From Coprinopsis marcescibilis (taxonomy: Eukaryota > Basidiomycota > Agaricomycetes > Agaricales > Psathyrellaceae): 64,000 bases of DNA. The translations under genes and the position numbers were made by a program. The DNA lies in the NCBI GenBank assembly GCA_004369085.1, contig ML210210.1, positions 1 to 64,000 of the forward strand. The letters are read 5' to 3'. Shown here one piece after another: positions 45,736 to 56,259 of the stretch. The notes under the pieces were generated by a model. It made no database searches, had not been told where the DNA came from, and saw only the letters and a program-made list of their open reading frames with translations. Numbering within the stretch: the first letter of the stretch is position 1; each line of letters begins with the position of its first letter.

Positions 45736-47209
45736 CTAGTGCGTCTTTGGGATGCTTGGCCCATAGTTCTGAGTGGTGCCATGATACTGAGGAACCCCGG
45801 GAGTGTACAGGCTGGTCCAGTTGCCCGCTGGCTGCGACCATGCACCTGCTAGAGTAGGCTTGGTAGCTTGAGTGTGGTACGATGGAATGTTGCTGACCAG
45901 CCCGGGGTTGAGAACGAGATTGTCCCTCGCTGAAGTATTGGTCGTGGAGGGTGTGTCGTAAACAAGCTGGTGAATTTGATTTTGCGGGGTGTAAAAGACA
46001 GGACGTGTTAATTGCAGCTTGGGTTCGTGCCCCGGAGGGGTCGAATTTCGATTGCGTTCGTTACTCCTCCACAGGAAGAAGTAAAAGAGACCGGCAATCA
46101 TCCCGATAAATGCGAGTCCCCCGACGACTCCGCCAACGATGGCTCCAGTAGGTGGGCCTGGAGTTTCTGCAGATGAGACCGGTTGGCTTGGACTGCTGCT
46201 TCCCGGATTAGTGCTGGTGGGACCAGCGACCGAAGGGCCAGGGTTAATGTTATAAGTGATATCCCCATTATCCACGAGAAGGTGTTCCAAAACCAGGGGG
46301 GCTTCCGGGCCACGATAGACGACTTCTAGGTTGTGGGCTCCTCGGGATAGGGTGGGTGTCTCGAATAGGACTTGTTGGAACAGTGTTGTGTTGAAACTGG
46401 GGCCTGGGTGACCAGGGACGGTAAACTCGACAGGCGTTTGACCGTCTACTGAGTAGGTGGCAGTTGAATCGCCCACATGGTACTCTTCAGGTATCTTGGC
46501 GAACCATGTCACTCGCGTTCCTATATACATACGGTTCGACGGATTCTAAATTCCCCAAGATAGGAAAACTCGCACCATTAAATGCAACTTGAAGCTTCGA
46601 ATCAATCGACTGCGTTAACATCGAGTTGTTGGCATAAAGCTGCCAGTTTCCTTCGACGTATCGAATTGCGCCATCTGTGTGATATAGAATCACGCTTGGG
46701 TGGAAGTTCTCAGTCAGATTTAGAGTCGGGATGTATTGGATGGCATCGAGATAAAATATTGAGTTTCTTCTGGAGGATGTGGTGACGTTTAGGATATGCT
46801 GGCCATTTGTGTCGAGATAAATTACGCATAGCGGCCACTTGTTCACAGGCCAGTCAAGGAAGGATGTATAAGACCCGTAGCTGACTCCATCAACGGAGCA
46901 ATCCCAGCTAGGATCCATGTCTTCGGTGTCGTTCACCTGGGACATGGTCCCTGACACCATGATGTTCGAGCCTGTGGTGGAGGAATTCAGTAAGAGAGGT
47001 ACAGCGCATGTGACAGCGGAATGGTCACCTCGAAAAGGAAAGAAGAAACTGCCATTTGACCTCGTTGCATGCTGGGAGCCCTAAATTGGGGGCCCAAACA
47101 CGTTAATTGGGCCAAACTGCTCATCTGTCACCTCCCAGTCTCCAACAAAGGTTACGCTGGGGTCGTTGTCATCGATGATAACTGATCGCAAGCCATTGGT
47201 GGTAGACAT
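45736..47209 (-). pseudogene. Single-pass membrane protein, array copy 2, nonsense
   Basis: Highly similar to copies 1 and 3. The Tyr codon after INVFGPPI is a stop (TAG, 47081-47083), which ends translation after about 42 residues. A second nonsense change (45736-45738) removes the last 33 residues of the tail. The intron donor after FPFRG is GTGACC, weaker than in the others, and the second intron donor is lost as in copy 1. The membrane helix GAIVGGVVGGLAFIGMIAGL and the following ectodomain codons are still readable. The most decayed of the three. Confidence 0.8.
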
Positions 47210-47579
47210 GATGAGGGTAAAGAACGAGAGGTGGGTAGGGGGCGTGGGTAACCTTGTGCAACGCCACATGATATCCTGTCAGGATTGCGATTTAAGTACA
47301 ATGTAAAGGCATTTAGGCGCCGGTGGAAGCACACTTTCCGATCGTTATGACATGACTTACATGTCTCTCGGCGCCTTGAAAACAGCTTGAAATCCTTCGC
47401 CCTGCCGATAATAATACCTCTATAACCAGGAGAGACTGGATTACGCATATAGATTATTGATAAATCAGTTTCATAGATGTCTTAGAGCATGGTGGACGAG
47501 GCACGGCGGTCTTCGAGGAGGCAATGAAGAGGGGTCAAAACTTTCGAATCGGAAACCAACAACCCCGAGTATCGTGCAA

Positions 47580-48205
47580 CACTTGAGCGAGGTTGAACAG
47601 CTCAAGACAGTGTGGCTCGATTGCCCAAAGTTTATGTCCATCACTTCATTCCAGTTAGTACGGCTGTATTGACGATTTTACAAGGCCACTACCACGCCTG
47701 GAAGGAAGGCCACGTCCGTCACCGAAACATTAATGAAGATAGATATCTGTTCAGCCTGAAACCTGGACCAAAAATACGTCCAGGAGTTAAACGGGTGTTT
47801 GGTCTGCTTTCGGACTGGTCTATGGCAGGTCGCATGGACTCGAGCCAGAGTTCTGCTCTCTCGTCGCCTTCTGGATCACATGCATTCACAGCATACGAGC
47901 TCCTGTCCAAGCCTACCAATCACCAAAAGTACCTCCACGACCTCGAAGCTTTCTTATACGTCTTCGTCTGGGTCGCGGTTCACTACGACCCCAAAACATG
48001 GACTAGGCGGGACAACCCCCGCAGTCTCGCGACGTGGAACTCGAGAGTCCCAGAAGAAGTCGCGGAGTGGAAGATGAAAGTGTTTTTCGCCAACCTCCCT
48101 TCACCAACAGTCGACGGCAAGATTGAGAAAGAGTATGAGTCGAGGAACGTGAAGGATTTGATCGATCTCGACATGTTCATGGCGGCAATTGGAGAAAAAA
48201 GCTAG
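47580..48205 (+). pseudogene. FunK1-type kinase, array copy 3, truncated
   Basis: N-lobe remnant (HLSEVEQLKTVWLDCPK) followed by the C-lobe exon 47685-48205. The catalytic loop reads VRHRNINEDRYLF: HRN instead of HRD, with Asn at 47726-47728. LLSDWSMAG and YLHDLEAFLYVFVWVAVHY are conserved. A 31-residue in-frame deletion follows KVFF. The N-terminal 400 residues of copy 1 are absent. It is unlikely to be an active kinase. Confidence 0.75.
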
Positions 48206-48345
48206 TTAGGGCGAGGGTATTCTACTAGCATTTATCGACTATTACTCTCATCGCAATCGCAATGAGTAGGATTGGCCCCGGTTGAGTCCACTGTCCTTTA
48301 TAAATCTGCGTGTTACAAGTACATTATCCCGACTCTATATATCTG

Positions 48346-49964
48346 TTATCTTGGAAAATTCCTATTTGCGTCCGATCCATCAGTAAACATATACGGGTTG
48401 AAAGTGGTGTCCGACATATCTGCCGATTGGGAGGAGTAGTGCGTCTGTGGGGTGTTTGGCCCATAGTTCGGAGTGGTGCCATGATACTGAGGAATCCCGG
48501 GAGCGTACATGCTGGTGCGATTGGCTGTTGGCTGTGACCATGCGCCTCCTAAAGTAGGATTGGTAGCTTGAGTGTGGTACGATGGAATGTTGCTGACCAG
48601 GCCGGGGTTGGAAACGAGGGTGTCCGTCGCTGAAGTCCCAGTCGTGGAGGGTTTAGGGTAAACAAGTTGCTGATGTTGGTTTTGTGGGGAATAAAAGACA
48701 GGGGGTGTTGATTGTAGCTTGGGCTCGTGCCCCGGAGAGGTCGAATATACCGCCGAGGAAGATGGGTGCGTCGAATTTCGATTGCGTTCGTTACTCCTAT
48801 CCCTCCACACGAAGAAGTAAAAGAGACCGGCAATCATCCCGATAAACGCGAGTCCTCCGACGACTCCGCCAACGATGGCTCCAGTAGGTGGGTCCGGCCT
48901 ATCCGCAGATGAGACCGGTTGGCTGGGACTGTTGCTTCCTGGATTAGTGCTAGTGGGATCAAGTCCCTCTGGACCAGCGAGCGAAGGGCCAGAGTTAATG
49001 TTGTAGGTGATATCACCGTTATCCACGAGAAGGTAGTCCAATACCAGGGGGGCCGCCGGGCCATGATGAACAACTTCTAGGCTGTGGGCTCCTCGGGATA
49101 GGGTGGGTGTCTCGAATAGGACTTGAAAGAACAGTGTTGTGTTGGCACTGTCACCTGGGTAGCTAGGAACGGTGAACTCGACAGGCGTCCGACCGTCTAT
49201 CGAGTATGTGGCAGTCGAGTCGCCCAAAGGGTAATCTTCAGGTACCCGCCCGAACCAAGTCACTCGCGTTCCTGTGTTTACCATTACGGTTAGACAGACA
49301 AATTACCCGGGGCAGGAAACTGCGCACCATTAAATTCAACTTGGAGCTTCGAATTAATCGACTGTGTCAACATCGAGGAGTTGGAATAAAGCAGCCAATT
49401 TCCTTCGACATATCGAATCGCGCCGTCCGTGTGAGAGATGAGCACTGTCGGGTGGAAGTTCTCGGTCAGATTTGGAGTTGGGACGTATCGGATGGCATCG
49501 AGGTAAAACGTTGAATTTCTTCTGGAGGTGGTGGTGACATTGAGGATATGCTGTCCATCTGTGTCGAGATTAATGATGCATAGCGGCCACTTGTTGACAG
49601 GGAAGTTAATGAAGGAGGTGTAGTGCCCGTAGCTGACTCCGTCAACGGAGCAATCCCAGCTAGGATCCATGTCTTCGGTGTCGTTCACCTGGGACATGGT
49701 CCCGGATACAATGATGTTCGAGCCTATGGTGGAGAAATTCGCTGTGAGAGGTACAATTCTTGTGACAAAGGAACAGTGCTTACCTCGAAAAGGGAAGAAG
49801 AAACTACCATTCGAGTTCGTTGCATGCTGGGAGCCGTAAATGGGAGGCCCCCACGCGTTGATTGGCCCAAATTGGTCATCGGTCACGGCCCAGTCACCGA
49901 CGAATGTTATGCTGGGGTCGTTGTCGTCGATGAGAACTACCCGCGAGCCATTTCTGGCGGACAT
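48346..49964 (-). CDS. Single-pass membrane protein, array copy 3
   Basis: Probably the intact member. From ATG 49964: MSARNGSRVVLIDDNDPSI, SFFFPFRG with a good GTAAGC donor, SNIIVSGTMSQVNDTEDMD, DAIRYVPTPNLTENFHPTV and VEFNGAQFPAPG. A canonical GTAATT donor and CACAG acceptor then join to TRVTWFGRVPEDYPLGD. The membrane helix GAIVGGVVGGLAFIGMIAGL is followed by a basic stop-transfer (WRDRSNERNRN) and a Pro/Gln/Tyr-rich tail ending at 48346. There is no typical N-terminal signal peptide. The tail carries a short insertion (HPSSSAVYSTSPG) missing from copies 1 and 2. Ectodomain function is unknown; the fold resembles carbohydrate-binding sandwiches only by composition. Confidence 0.8.
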
Positions 49965-50329
49965 GATGACAAGGAGAGAGAGAAAGGTAGCGGGCGTGGG
50001 TAACCTTGGGTAACGCCGCACGACATCCTGTCAAGAGCGCGATTCAGGTACAATGTCCCAAAAGGGCCGCACGGAGGATGCCGAATGGCCTTTGGGCGCC
50101 AGTGTCAGCAGACAACTTTCCGCTTTGGTTGGTGATCGTTATAGACAAAAGTCTCTCGGCGCATTGGCATCAACTTGAAATCCCTCGCCCTGCCATAAGG
50201 ATACCTCTAGAGCCAGATTACGCGTATCGACTCTTGGCGAACCAGTTTTATAGATGTCTCCGAGCATGGTGGACAAAGAACGGTGGACTTTGAGGAGCAG
50301 TGATCAGGAGACAGAGTCGTGGAAACCAG

Positions 50330-51446
50330 CAAGCAACTCCTTGTATCGCGCAAACCTGTCAAAACAACGCGATCGGTGTGGGCCTGGAAACGGTATTTGA
50401 CCTTATTTGACCTTCCTACCTTCGCCCTCCGCGTTCGCCAACTTTGTTCAAGCCAGGCCTTTGGCAAAACGTTGCTCGCGATCTTGCCTCTCTTGTGTGG
50501 TGCTACTATGTACCTCTTTATGAAAAATTGAGGGAGGAAAATTTGTCCATCGATTCATAGAGACCCGGGAGAGCCGTCAAACTTCAGTTTTGCTGTGGTG
50601 TGGGGTGAACCGTGAAACAGAGAGAAAGTGTTTAACCAAGCCTGGAAGTGGACTCTCTCACTTCGCTGGTATGAGTGTATATGCAGCCAAGGAACATTCA
50701 ATTGTCACACTGACGTGAATAAGCTGTAGGCGATGGCACTAAGCCAAGCCACGAAGTTTGCGCGACTCTTCGAGAGCACTAATTGATAGGCTCACTCGAT
50801 GGTGTCAATGAGCCCTGGTATTTGAGCACATGCAATGAATGACAGCCCTTAGAAGCTCATAAAAGACTCGGACGAGGTGGAAGGCGATCGGATTAGAGCG
50901 AGAGCCAGCGAGTACTAGTAGTACGAGTGACGGTGTACATTGGAAGGAGAATATATGCTGCGTATTTGTATAGTGCTCGGTGGATCATTCGCATGTAAAC
51001 CCAGTTCTTATCCCCCAGGCAAGCGGCTAGACTCATGTGTACAATCAAGCTTTTGATAACTTAGAAACTATAACCCTCTGTCGAACGAGAAAGGGCCCGG
51101 GATATACACGACTATCGTTGATACTACAGGTGATTTCTTGCCCAATGAGCTTGAAAGGGTAGGGATTGTTAGCGATCATGGCATCCCAAGGTTCGACTGC
51201 AGCATGAAATTATTGACGCGTCTCGTTACCTTTCATAAATGGGTCCGACGTGTCATGGCACGTGCTGATAAAACGCTCCGCTGAGTCATTGGATGGTCCG
51301 CGATTGCCAGAACTCCGAGTCTCATGTTGACTGACGCCCATCTTGGATCCTTTGGTTCTGAATTGAAGCCTTACTCGACTCGAGTTTCCGCAAGTACGTC
51401 TTCCTTCCACTCCCAAAACTCAAGGGTCTAAAGGTTCAAAGGGAAA
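50330..51446. other. Intergenic region with TPR gene relic
   Basis: Between the array and the TPR gene. No intact gene is seen. The stretch 50735-51000 is a diverged copy of the 3' end of the downstream TPR gene and is listed separately. Confidence 0.5.
50735..51000 (+). pseudogene. Relic of a TPR gene 3' end
   Basis: Aligns with 53955-54240, the last 70 codons and 3' flank of the TPR gene: gagccacgaggtttgc / aagccacgaagtttgc, caattgataggtacgctcga / taattgataggctcactcga, ttgagcacatgc, agtagtacga, and atgctgcgtattcgtatag / atgctgcgtatttgtatag. Stops and indels break the frame. It indicates a former tandem copy in the same orientation. Confidence 0.75.
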
Positions 51447-54160
51447 ATGGGCGAGCCTCGCGACGATGATTGCCCAGAATCTTCGACCTTGACAGGTTTG
51501 TTCGGAACATTTCTGGTATAAAAAGCTCAATCCAAGCTCGCGAAAGCAGATACCCAGTTCATCCCATCTGACGTTCTCAATGACTATGACAGCATACACT
51601 TCGTTAAGAGACTGTTCTCACAGCCTTCACAAGGTCTGCCAACCCTCGACGTGATTGCGCGCGCAGCCGAGGATGCGGATAACAACCAGAGGCTGGATAA
51701 AATATATTTGCAGATACTGTCCCATCAGCTAGGGGCAGACACAAGTGCAGTGGAGCTATACCAGACTGTCTTTGGTGCAATTATCAGCCTGCAAGAGCCT
51801 TTATCATCAAAGGGACTGGCATCCTTGTATGCCCCTGAAGGAATAACAGAGTCGAAAGTGGACGACATTTGCGCTCGACTTGGACCGTTCCTCGGTCAAC
51901 ATGGTGCGGACGGAACACACTCTCCGATATCTATCGTGCATCCTTCCCTGTCGGGGTTTCTAACCGAGCGGGCGCCGCCGCCCTACCGTCTCGACCCCCC
52001 GCTCCATCGAGCGATGCTATCGAGAGTATCCCTCCTAGTCATTCGTGACAAGCTAAACCAGGAGAATGTCCCGGCCCTGGGATACTCGGAGGGAGATTGG
52101 ACAATCTTCGAAATCCCAGACATCATACCTCTGGCAAAGAGCGACGTTGCTGAAGAAATCCGGTATTCGTGCAGCTACTTGAGCGAACATGCCGATGGGA
52201 TTAGTACCACTCCGAACGAAGAGGAACTCCAGCTCTTGCGTGACGCGATATTTTCTGATCCTCGCCGCATCCTCGAGCTGACATCATCACTGGGCAAAGT
52301 GATCGACATTGACTTGTTACTGAGATTGCTCTCTGTAAGTTTCTTAGCCGATATCCGTGTGAACGCTGTCGCTGATTCGAGTAGATTGTCCAGCCAATGC
52401 AGCCGAGTGCTGCATTGGCGCTAAAAAAGACATTGGCCCAGGCTTTGTACTCAATTTCCAACTGTTTGGAGGAAGGGATGCGACACGAGGAGGCTTTACG
52501 GGCATCCAAGGCAGCAGCAAGCCTATACCGCGATATTATCGAGTCCACCGGGGAGGACAATCTCAAAGTCCTAGAAGATCTGGTCTTCAGTTTACGTGTC
52601 GTATCTCGGTGTCTGTCGGAGCTTGCACGGCACGACGATTGTCTTCTGAACAGCGAGGAAGCCGTGAAGGTGGCGCGTCGATTGGCGTCGCTCGATCCTA
52701 CCAGATTCAACACCGTACTGGCCACAGCTCTTCGGAATCTCTCCTACGCTTTAAGCAAACACCAGCGCCACAAAGAAGCCGTGGATCTATCCCAGGAGGC
52801 CATCGACATTACACGACCTTTGGCGGTATCCGACCCCTCGAAATACAACGTCAGCCTCGCAGCCTCGCTATACAGCCTAGCATACCACCAAGACTCGCGC
52901 CGAAGCTACAAAGAGTCGATCGCGCCGATCAGCGAATCAACAGAGATTTACCGTCGACAGATATCCGCCACTCCCAATCCCACGCCAAACATGGAGAGCC
53001 TCCTCGCGGGCGCACTCCACAACTACGCGGTATTCCTCGCTAACTTAGACAGGATTCAGGAATCTGCTACCTTTAGCGAAGAAGCGCTTTCGATCCGACG
53101 CCGGATAACGGCGAGGGTTCCGTCCAAGATGAAGTTTGAGGCGGACCTGGCGCGCTCCTTGTATTGCCTTGCGTCAGACTATCACGTTTTGGGCCGTGGA
53201 GAGGACTCCCTCGTCGCCATCGAAGAGTCCATTCAAATCAGGCGCCGACTTGCCATCCAGAACCCACACTCCTTCGAAGCGACCCTCGCAGACTCTCTCC
53301 ACGACCGTGCGTTCTACCTTGGAGAACTCGGACGGGTCCAGGAGGGCATCACAGTCGGGCTCGAAGCCATCGCAATCCGCAGGCGGTTAATCGAAGCCCC
53401 GGCCATCGTCGACTCGGTCAACCGGCTGGTGCTCGAAGCTGAACTCGCCCGATCACTACACAACCTCGCAGAAGACTATTCGGCGTGTGGGGACACGGAG
53501 AATGCGCTGCTCGCTGTGGCTGAGGCTACGGAGGTGCGCAAACGGGTCGTGGCGGACGACCCTGACGACCTCGACGCCGCCTCTGCGCTTGCATACTCCA
53601 TCCGGAACAGCGCCACGTACCTCTCCCAGATGAACAGACACGACGGGGTCGTCGGTCTGCTCAAGGAAGCCGCTGCCCTGCGACAGAAGCTGGTGAAGAC
53701 CAATCACGCTAAACACGAGTCGGAGTACTTCAACGCGCTAAGCTTGTTTGTCCAATCGTGTGATGAAATGAAGTGTTGGGAGGAGGGACTGGAGCCGTTG
53801 GAGGAGGCGATTGATGTGTATCGGGGGTTGATGGACAAGACCGCCGGGTATGACCATCCGGGAACTTTTGACAGGTATCAGCTTCGGCTAATCCGTTCGC
53901 TGCGCAACTATGCGTGGTTGCTTGTGATGATGGGGGAGTACGACCAGGCGATGGTGCCGAGCCACGAGGTTTGCAGGACCCTTCGAGAACACCAATTGAT
54001 AGGTACGCTCGATGATATCAATGAGCCTTACCTCATGGGATTGTTTGAGCACATGCGAAGGTTGAAGGCCCTTAGAAGTTCAAAGAAGAGAGATGAGGTG
54101 GAGGGCAATGGGGGTAGAATTGGAGAACCGGCTAGTAGTACGAATGACGCTGTACATTAG
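51447..54160 (+). CDS. TPR protein with NLR-like N-terminal region
   Basis: Three exons, 51447-51495, 51550-52334 and 52385-54160, in consistent phase; 869 residues. Residues about 50-270 (LDKIYLQILSHQLG, VFGAIISLQEPLSSKGLASL, ISIVHPSLSGFLTERAPPPY, IRYSCSYLSEHADG) resemble the helical region that follows the NACHT ATPase domain in Agaricomycete NLR/STAND proteins. No P-loop NTPase lies upstream. Residues 280-830 are tandem tetratricopeptide-like repeats, as in SISNCLEEGMRHEEALRASK, NLSYALSKHQRHKEAVDLSQ, SLYCLASDYHVLGRGEDSLV and NLAEDYSACGDTENALLAVA. It is likely a protein-interaction or ligand-sensing scaffold derived from an NLR by loss of the ATPase part. Related copies lie at 50735-51000 and, inverted, at 62650-64000. 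Confidence 0.8.
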
Positions 54161-55175
54161 ATGGCACGTACTTACATGAAGGGGATCCGTACCCGCACAT
54201 GCTGCGTATTCGTATAGTGCTCGGTAAACCATTCAAATTTGAATGCACCGTGACGTTATCTGATTCTACGATCCATCTTCCATCGCACTTACCGCGCGAT
54301 ACGCCTCGGACGTGAACAATGCGGTTGCAAAGAGGTCCAAATTACGTTTCTTACTTGCACACACGTCGCCCATTGCCATGCCCAGACCGGCCCTGGCCCA
54401 CTCCATAGGGCGTTTTGTCATCTACACGGGCTTACCAGCCCATGATAGTCCCAAGTCGAACCTGGGAACAAACTTGCTTCCTGTCCAGACTTCTTTGAGA
54501 CTGCGGATTGAGTATGTACCTGGCCATCCGTTATGATTCAGAATATCAGTTACGGCGCTGCACATAGCGGACGTCTGAGTCTTTACGAAATGCAGAAGGT
54601 CGGTGCGGGCTACGGTTCGGCGCGTCTCGTGCCAGAATCCCGCGGTGGGATTCAGGCTCTCCAGTAGATATCGATATTTGGCCCAGATGTCTCGTTTCTG
54701 AGAAAGTGAGCGTAGAGTCTAGACTAGTAGTCTTGCACGCGGGGCCAGAATCGACTAGGGACCAGTATGTCGTCGCGTCACGGTCTTCCTCTCCTCGCCA
54801 AGAGGATCTGCCGACGTCAGACTCCGAGATATAATCGCCTGGGCGGAGTCGTCACTGAGCATCCTTTTCAGTCCTACATACAGTTCGCAGGACTTGCAAG
54901 CATACGAAAAGGCCTGGCAGATGTCGCGATCATGAATGACACTGCAGTAAGTAATATACATTTTATTCCCAGTCCCTCACACCACAACATGGTCTAAATG
55001 CAAGTCCCAAACCCCAAACCCCAACCACCCCACCGACCGTTCAACGGCCCAGCTTCAAAGTTCTCGTTTCCTTGAGGCCCGGCTCAGAAACAGAAGTTAG
55101 AAAACTTCACACCAGCCTCTACATAGCTTCTTGAAGCCCGGTGCAGAAAGAAGTTGGAAGTTGGAAGTTGGAAGT
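54161..55175. other. Intergenic, with GAAGTTG minisatellite
   Basis: No gene is supported. Near 55150-55175 is a short minisatellite (aagttggaagttggaagttt) that partly overlaps a degenerate direct repeat (cagcttcttg(g/a)ggcccggt, agcttcttgaagcccggt) between 55070 and 55205. A C/A-rich tract (ccaaaccccaaaccccaa) lies near 55010. Confidence 0.5.
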
Positions 55176-56255
55176 TTACACCAGCTTCTTGGGGCCCGGT
55201 TTCGAGAAATAGAATCCCTCGGGGGTGGGCCGAGACTTGACGCTGAATTTCTGGAAGAAGGTGGCGAGCGCCAAGATAAAGTACGTCGCGACTGCACAGA
55301 GTCGAAATGAACCCCCAAGGCAGGCGTAGGCGTAAGAAGAAGTCAAAGTTAACGTCAGCTTTCGGTTCATTCTCGGAAAAAGGGGTGGTACGGGGGTACT
55401 ACGAGAGTAGTGTGAGAGGAACTAGTAAACTCACATAGCGCCCAAGCCAAGCCCTGTATGGCAACTATCCTACCGCATTCGCCCGCGTAGGGCTGCCACG
55501 CGGCGGGGTACGCGCTGGCGGGCGTGCGGTGGCAGGCGTGCCCGCGGAATGGCGTCGTGCGGAAGACCACACCTGCCCCTGTGGCAAAGAAGAGGGCGGC
55601 GATGAGGGCGCAGATGAATGTAACTGGGGGAGTTGGATGTGAGATGATTTTTACAAGGCAAGAAACCAAACCCCAAACCCAAGTAAACTTTCAAGTAAAG
55701 TAAAGTAAAGTAAAGTAAAGTAAAGAAGGACTTACACCCGACGCCGAGCCAGAGATGCGGCAGGACGATGAGGAGGGAGAGGAGGGATCCGAACAGGAGG
55801 AGTCCCAGCGCGTGCTTGTACTCCATCGACGCATAGTTCGCGTACCCGTTGCCGTATTTGTGCAGCTCGTAGCTGACCAACCCCAGGATCGCTACCGCTG
55901 GATACTCGAGTCAGCGAATTTTAAAAAGGATAGGATAAGATTGGGTATTGGATGTTGGGTATTGGAAGTTGGGTATTGGAAGTTGGATGTTGGGTGTTGG
56001 AGGTTGGAGGTTTGGGTGTGACCCCTTTCCCAAAACAAAACAAAATTGAAATAGACACGTACTCTGCGCAAAGATGAGGAAAAAGACGATCCCGTAGAAT
56101 ACAGAGCGGAAGTTGACCACGAAGCGGCGGTGCTGCGTCAGGTCGTCCGCCAGTTCGTGTGCAGTCGGGAGGTGCGCCGCTGGGGTTCGGAATATATCAG
56201 CATACAGCATACTACCTTCCAGAGCCGACTGACCTTGTTTTTGTTTTTCCGGCAT
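55176..56255 (-). CDS. Four-helix MARVEL-like membrane protein
   Basis: Exons on the minus strand encode LPTAHELADDLTQHRR, the helix VFYGIVFFLIFAQ joined to VAILGLVSYELHKYGNG, the helix ALGLLLFGSLLSLLIVLPHL, TFICALIAALFFATGAGVVF with a Cys-containing loop (HACHRTPASAY and YAGECGRI), and LCAVATYFILALATFFQKF before FYFSKPGPKKLV and stop 55176-55178. Four hydrophobic helices with two loop Cys are the MARVEL-type layout of fungal plasma-membrane proteins. Start: MPEKQKQGQ at 56255 is one choice; an upstream exon with MTYSPKIASLARLERELKQQ (near 56545) is another. Introns contain simple repeats (TAAAG and GGAAGTTG-type). Confidence 0.65.
55692..55728 (+). repeat. TAAAG microsatellite in an intron
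   Basis: Seven or so consecutive AAGTA units inside an intron of the MARVEL-like gene, ending near the exon acceptor. Likely length-variable. Confidence 0.85.
55935..56015 (+). repeat. GGAAGTTGG-type minisatellite in an intron
   Basis: Imperfect units of ggaagttgggtatt / ggatgttgggtgtt / ggaggttgg run through the intron. The same motif occurs at 55150-55175, 62535-62560 and, as its complement, at 62075-62155. Confidence 0.75.
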
Positions 56256-56259
56256 GGTA

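Larger units (their letters stand above)
42000..50330. repeat. Three-unit tandem array, about 2.75 kb per unit
   Basis: Each unit carries a FunK1 C-lobe (+) and a membrane-protein gene (-) arranged 3'-to-3'. The membrane-protein start codons lie at 44461, 47209 and 49964, so periods are 2,748 and 2,755 bases. Intergenic sequence is repeated too: the block ttgataaatcagtttcatag and gtcttcgagcatgg recurs near 44710 and 47460, and in altered form near 50240. That last occurrence starts a fourth unit which breaks off near 50330. Unequal crossing-over is the simplest origin. Confidence 0.85.
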
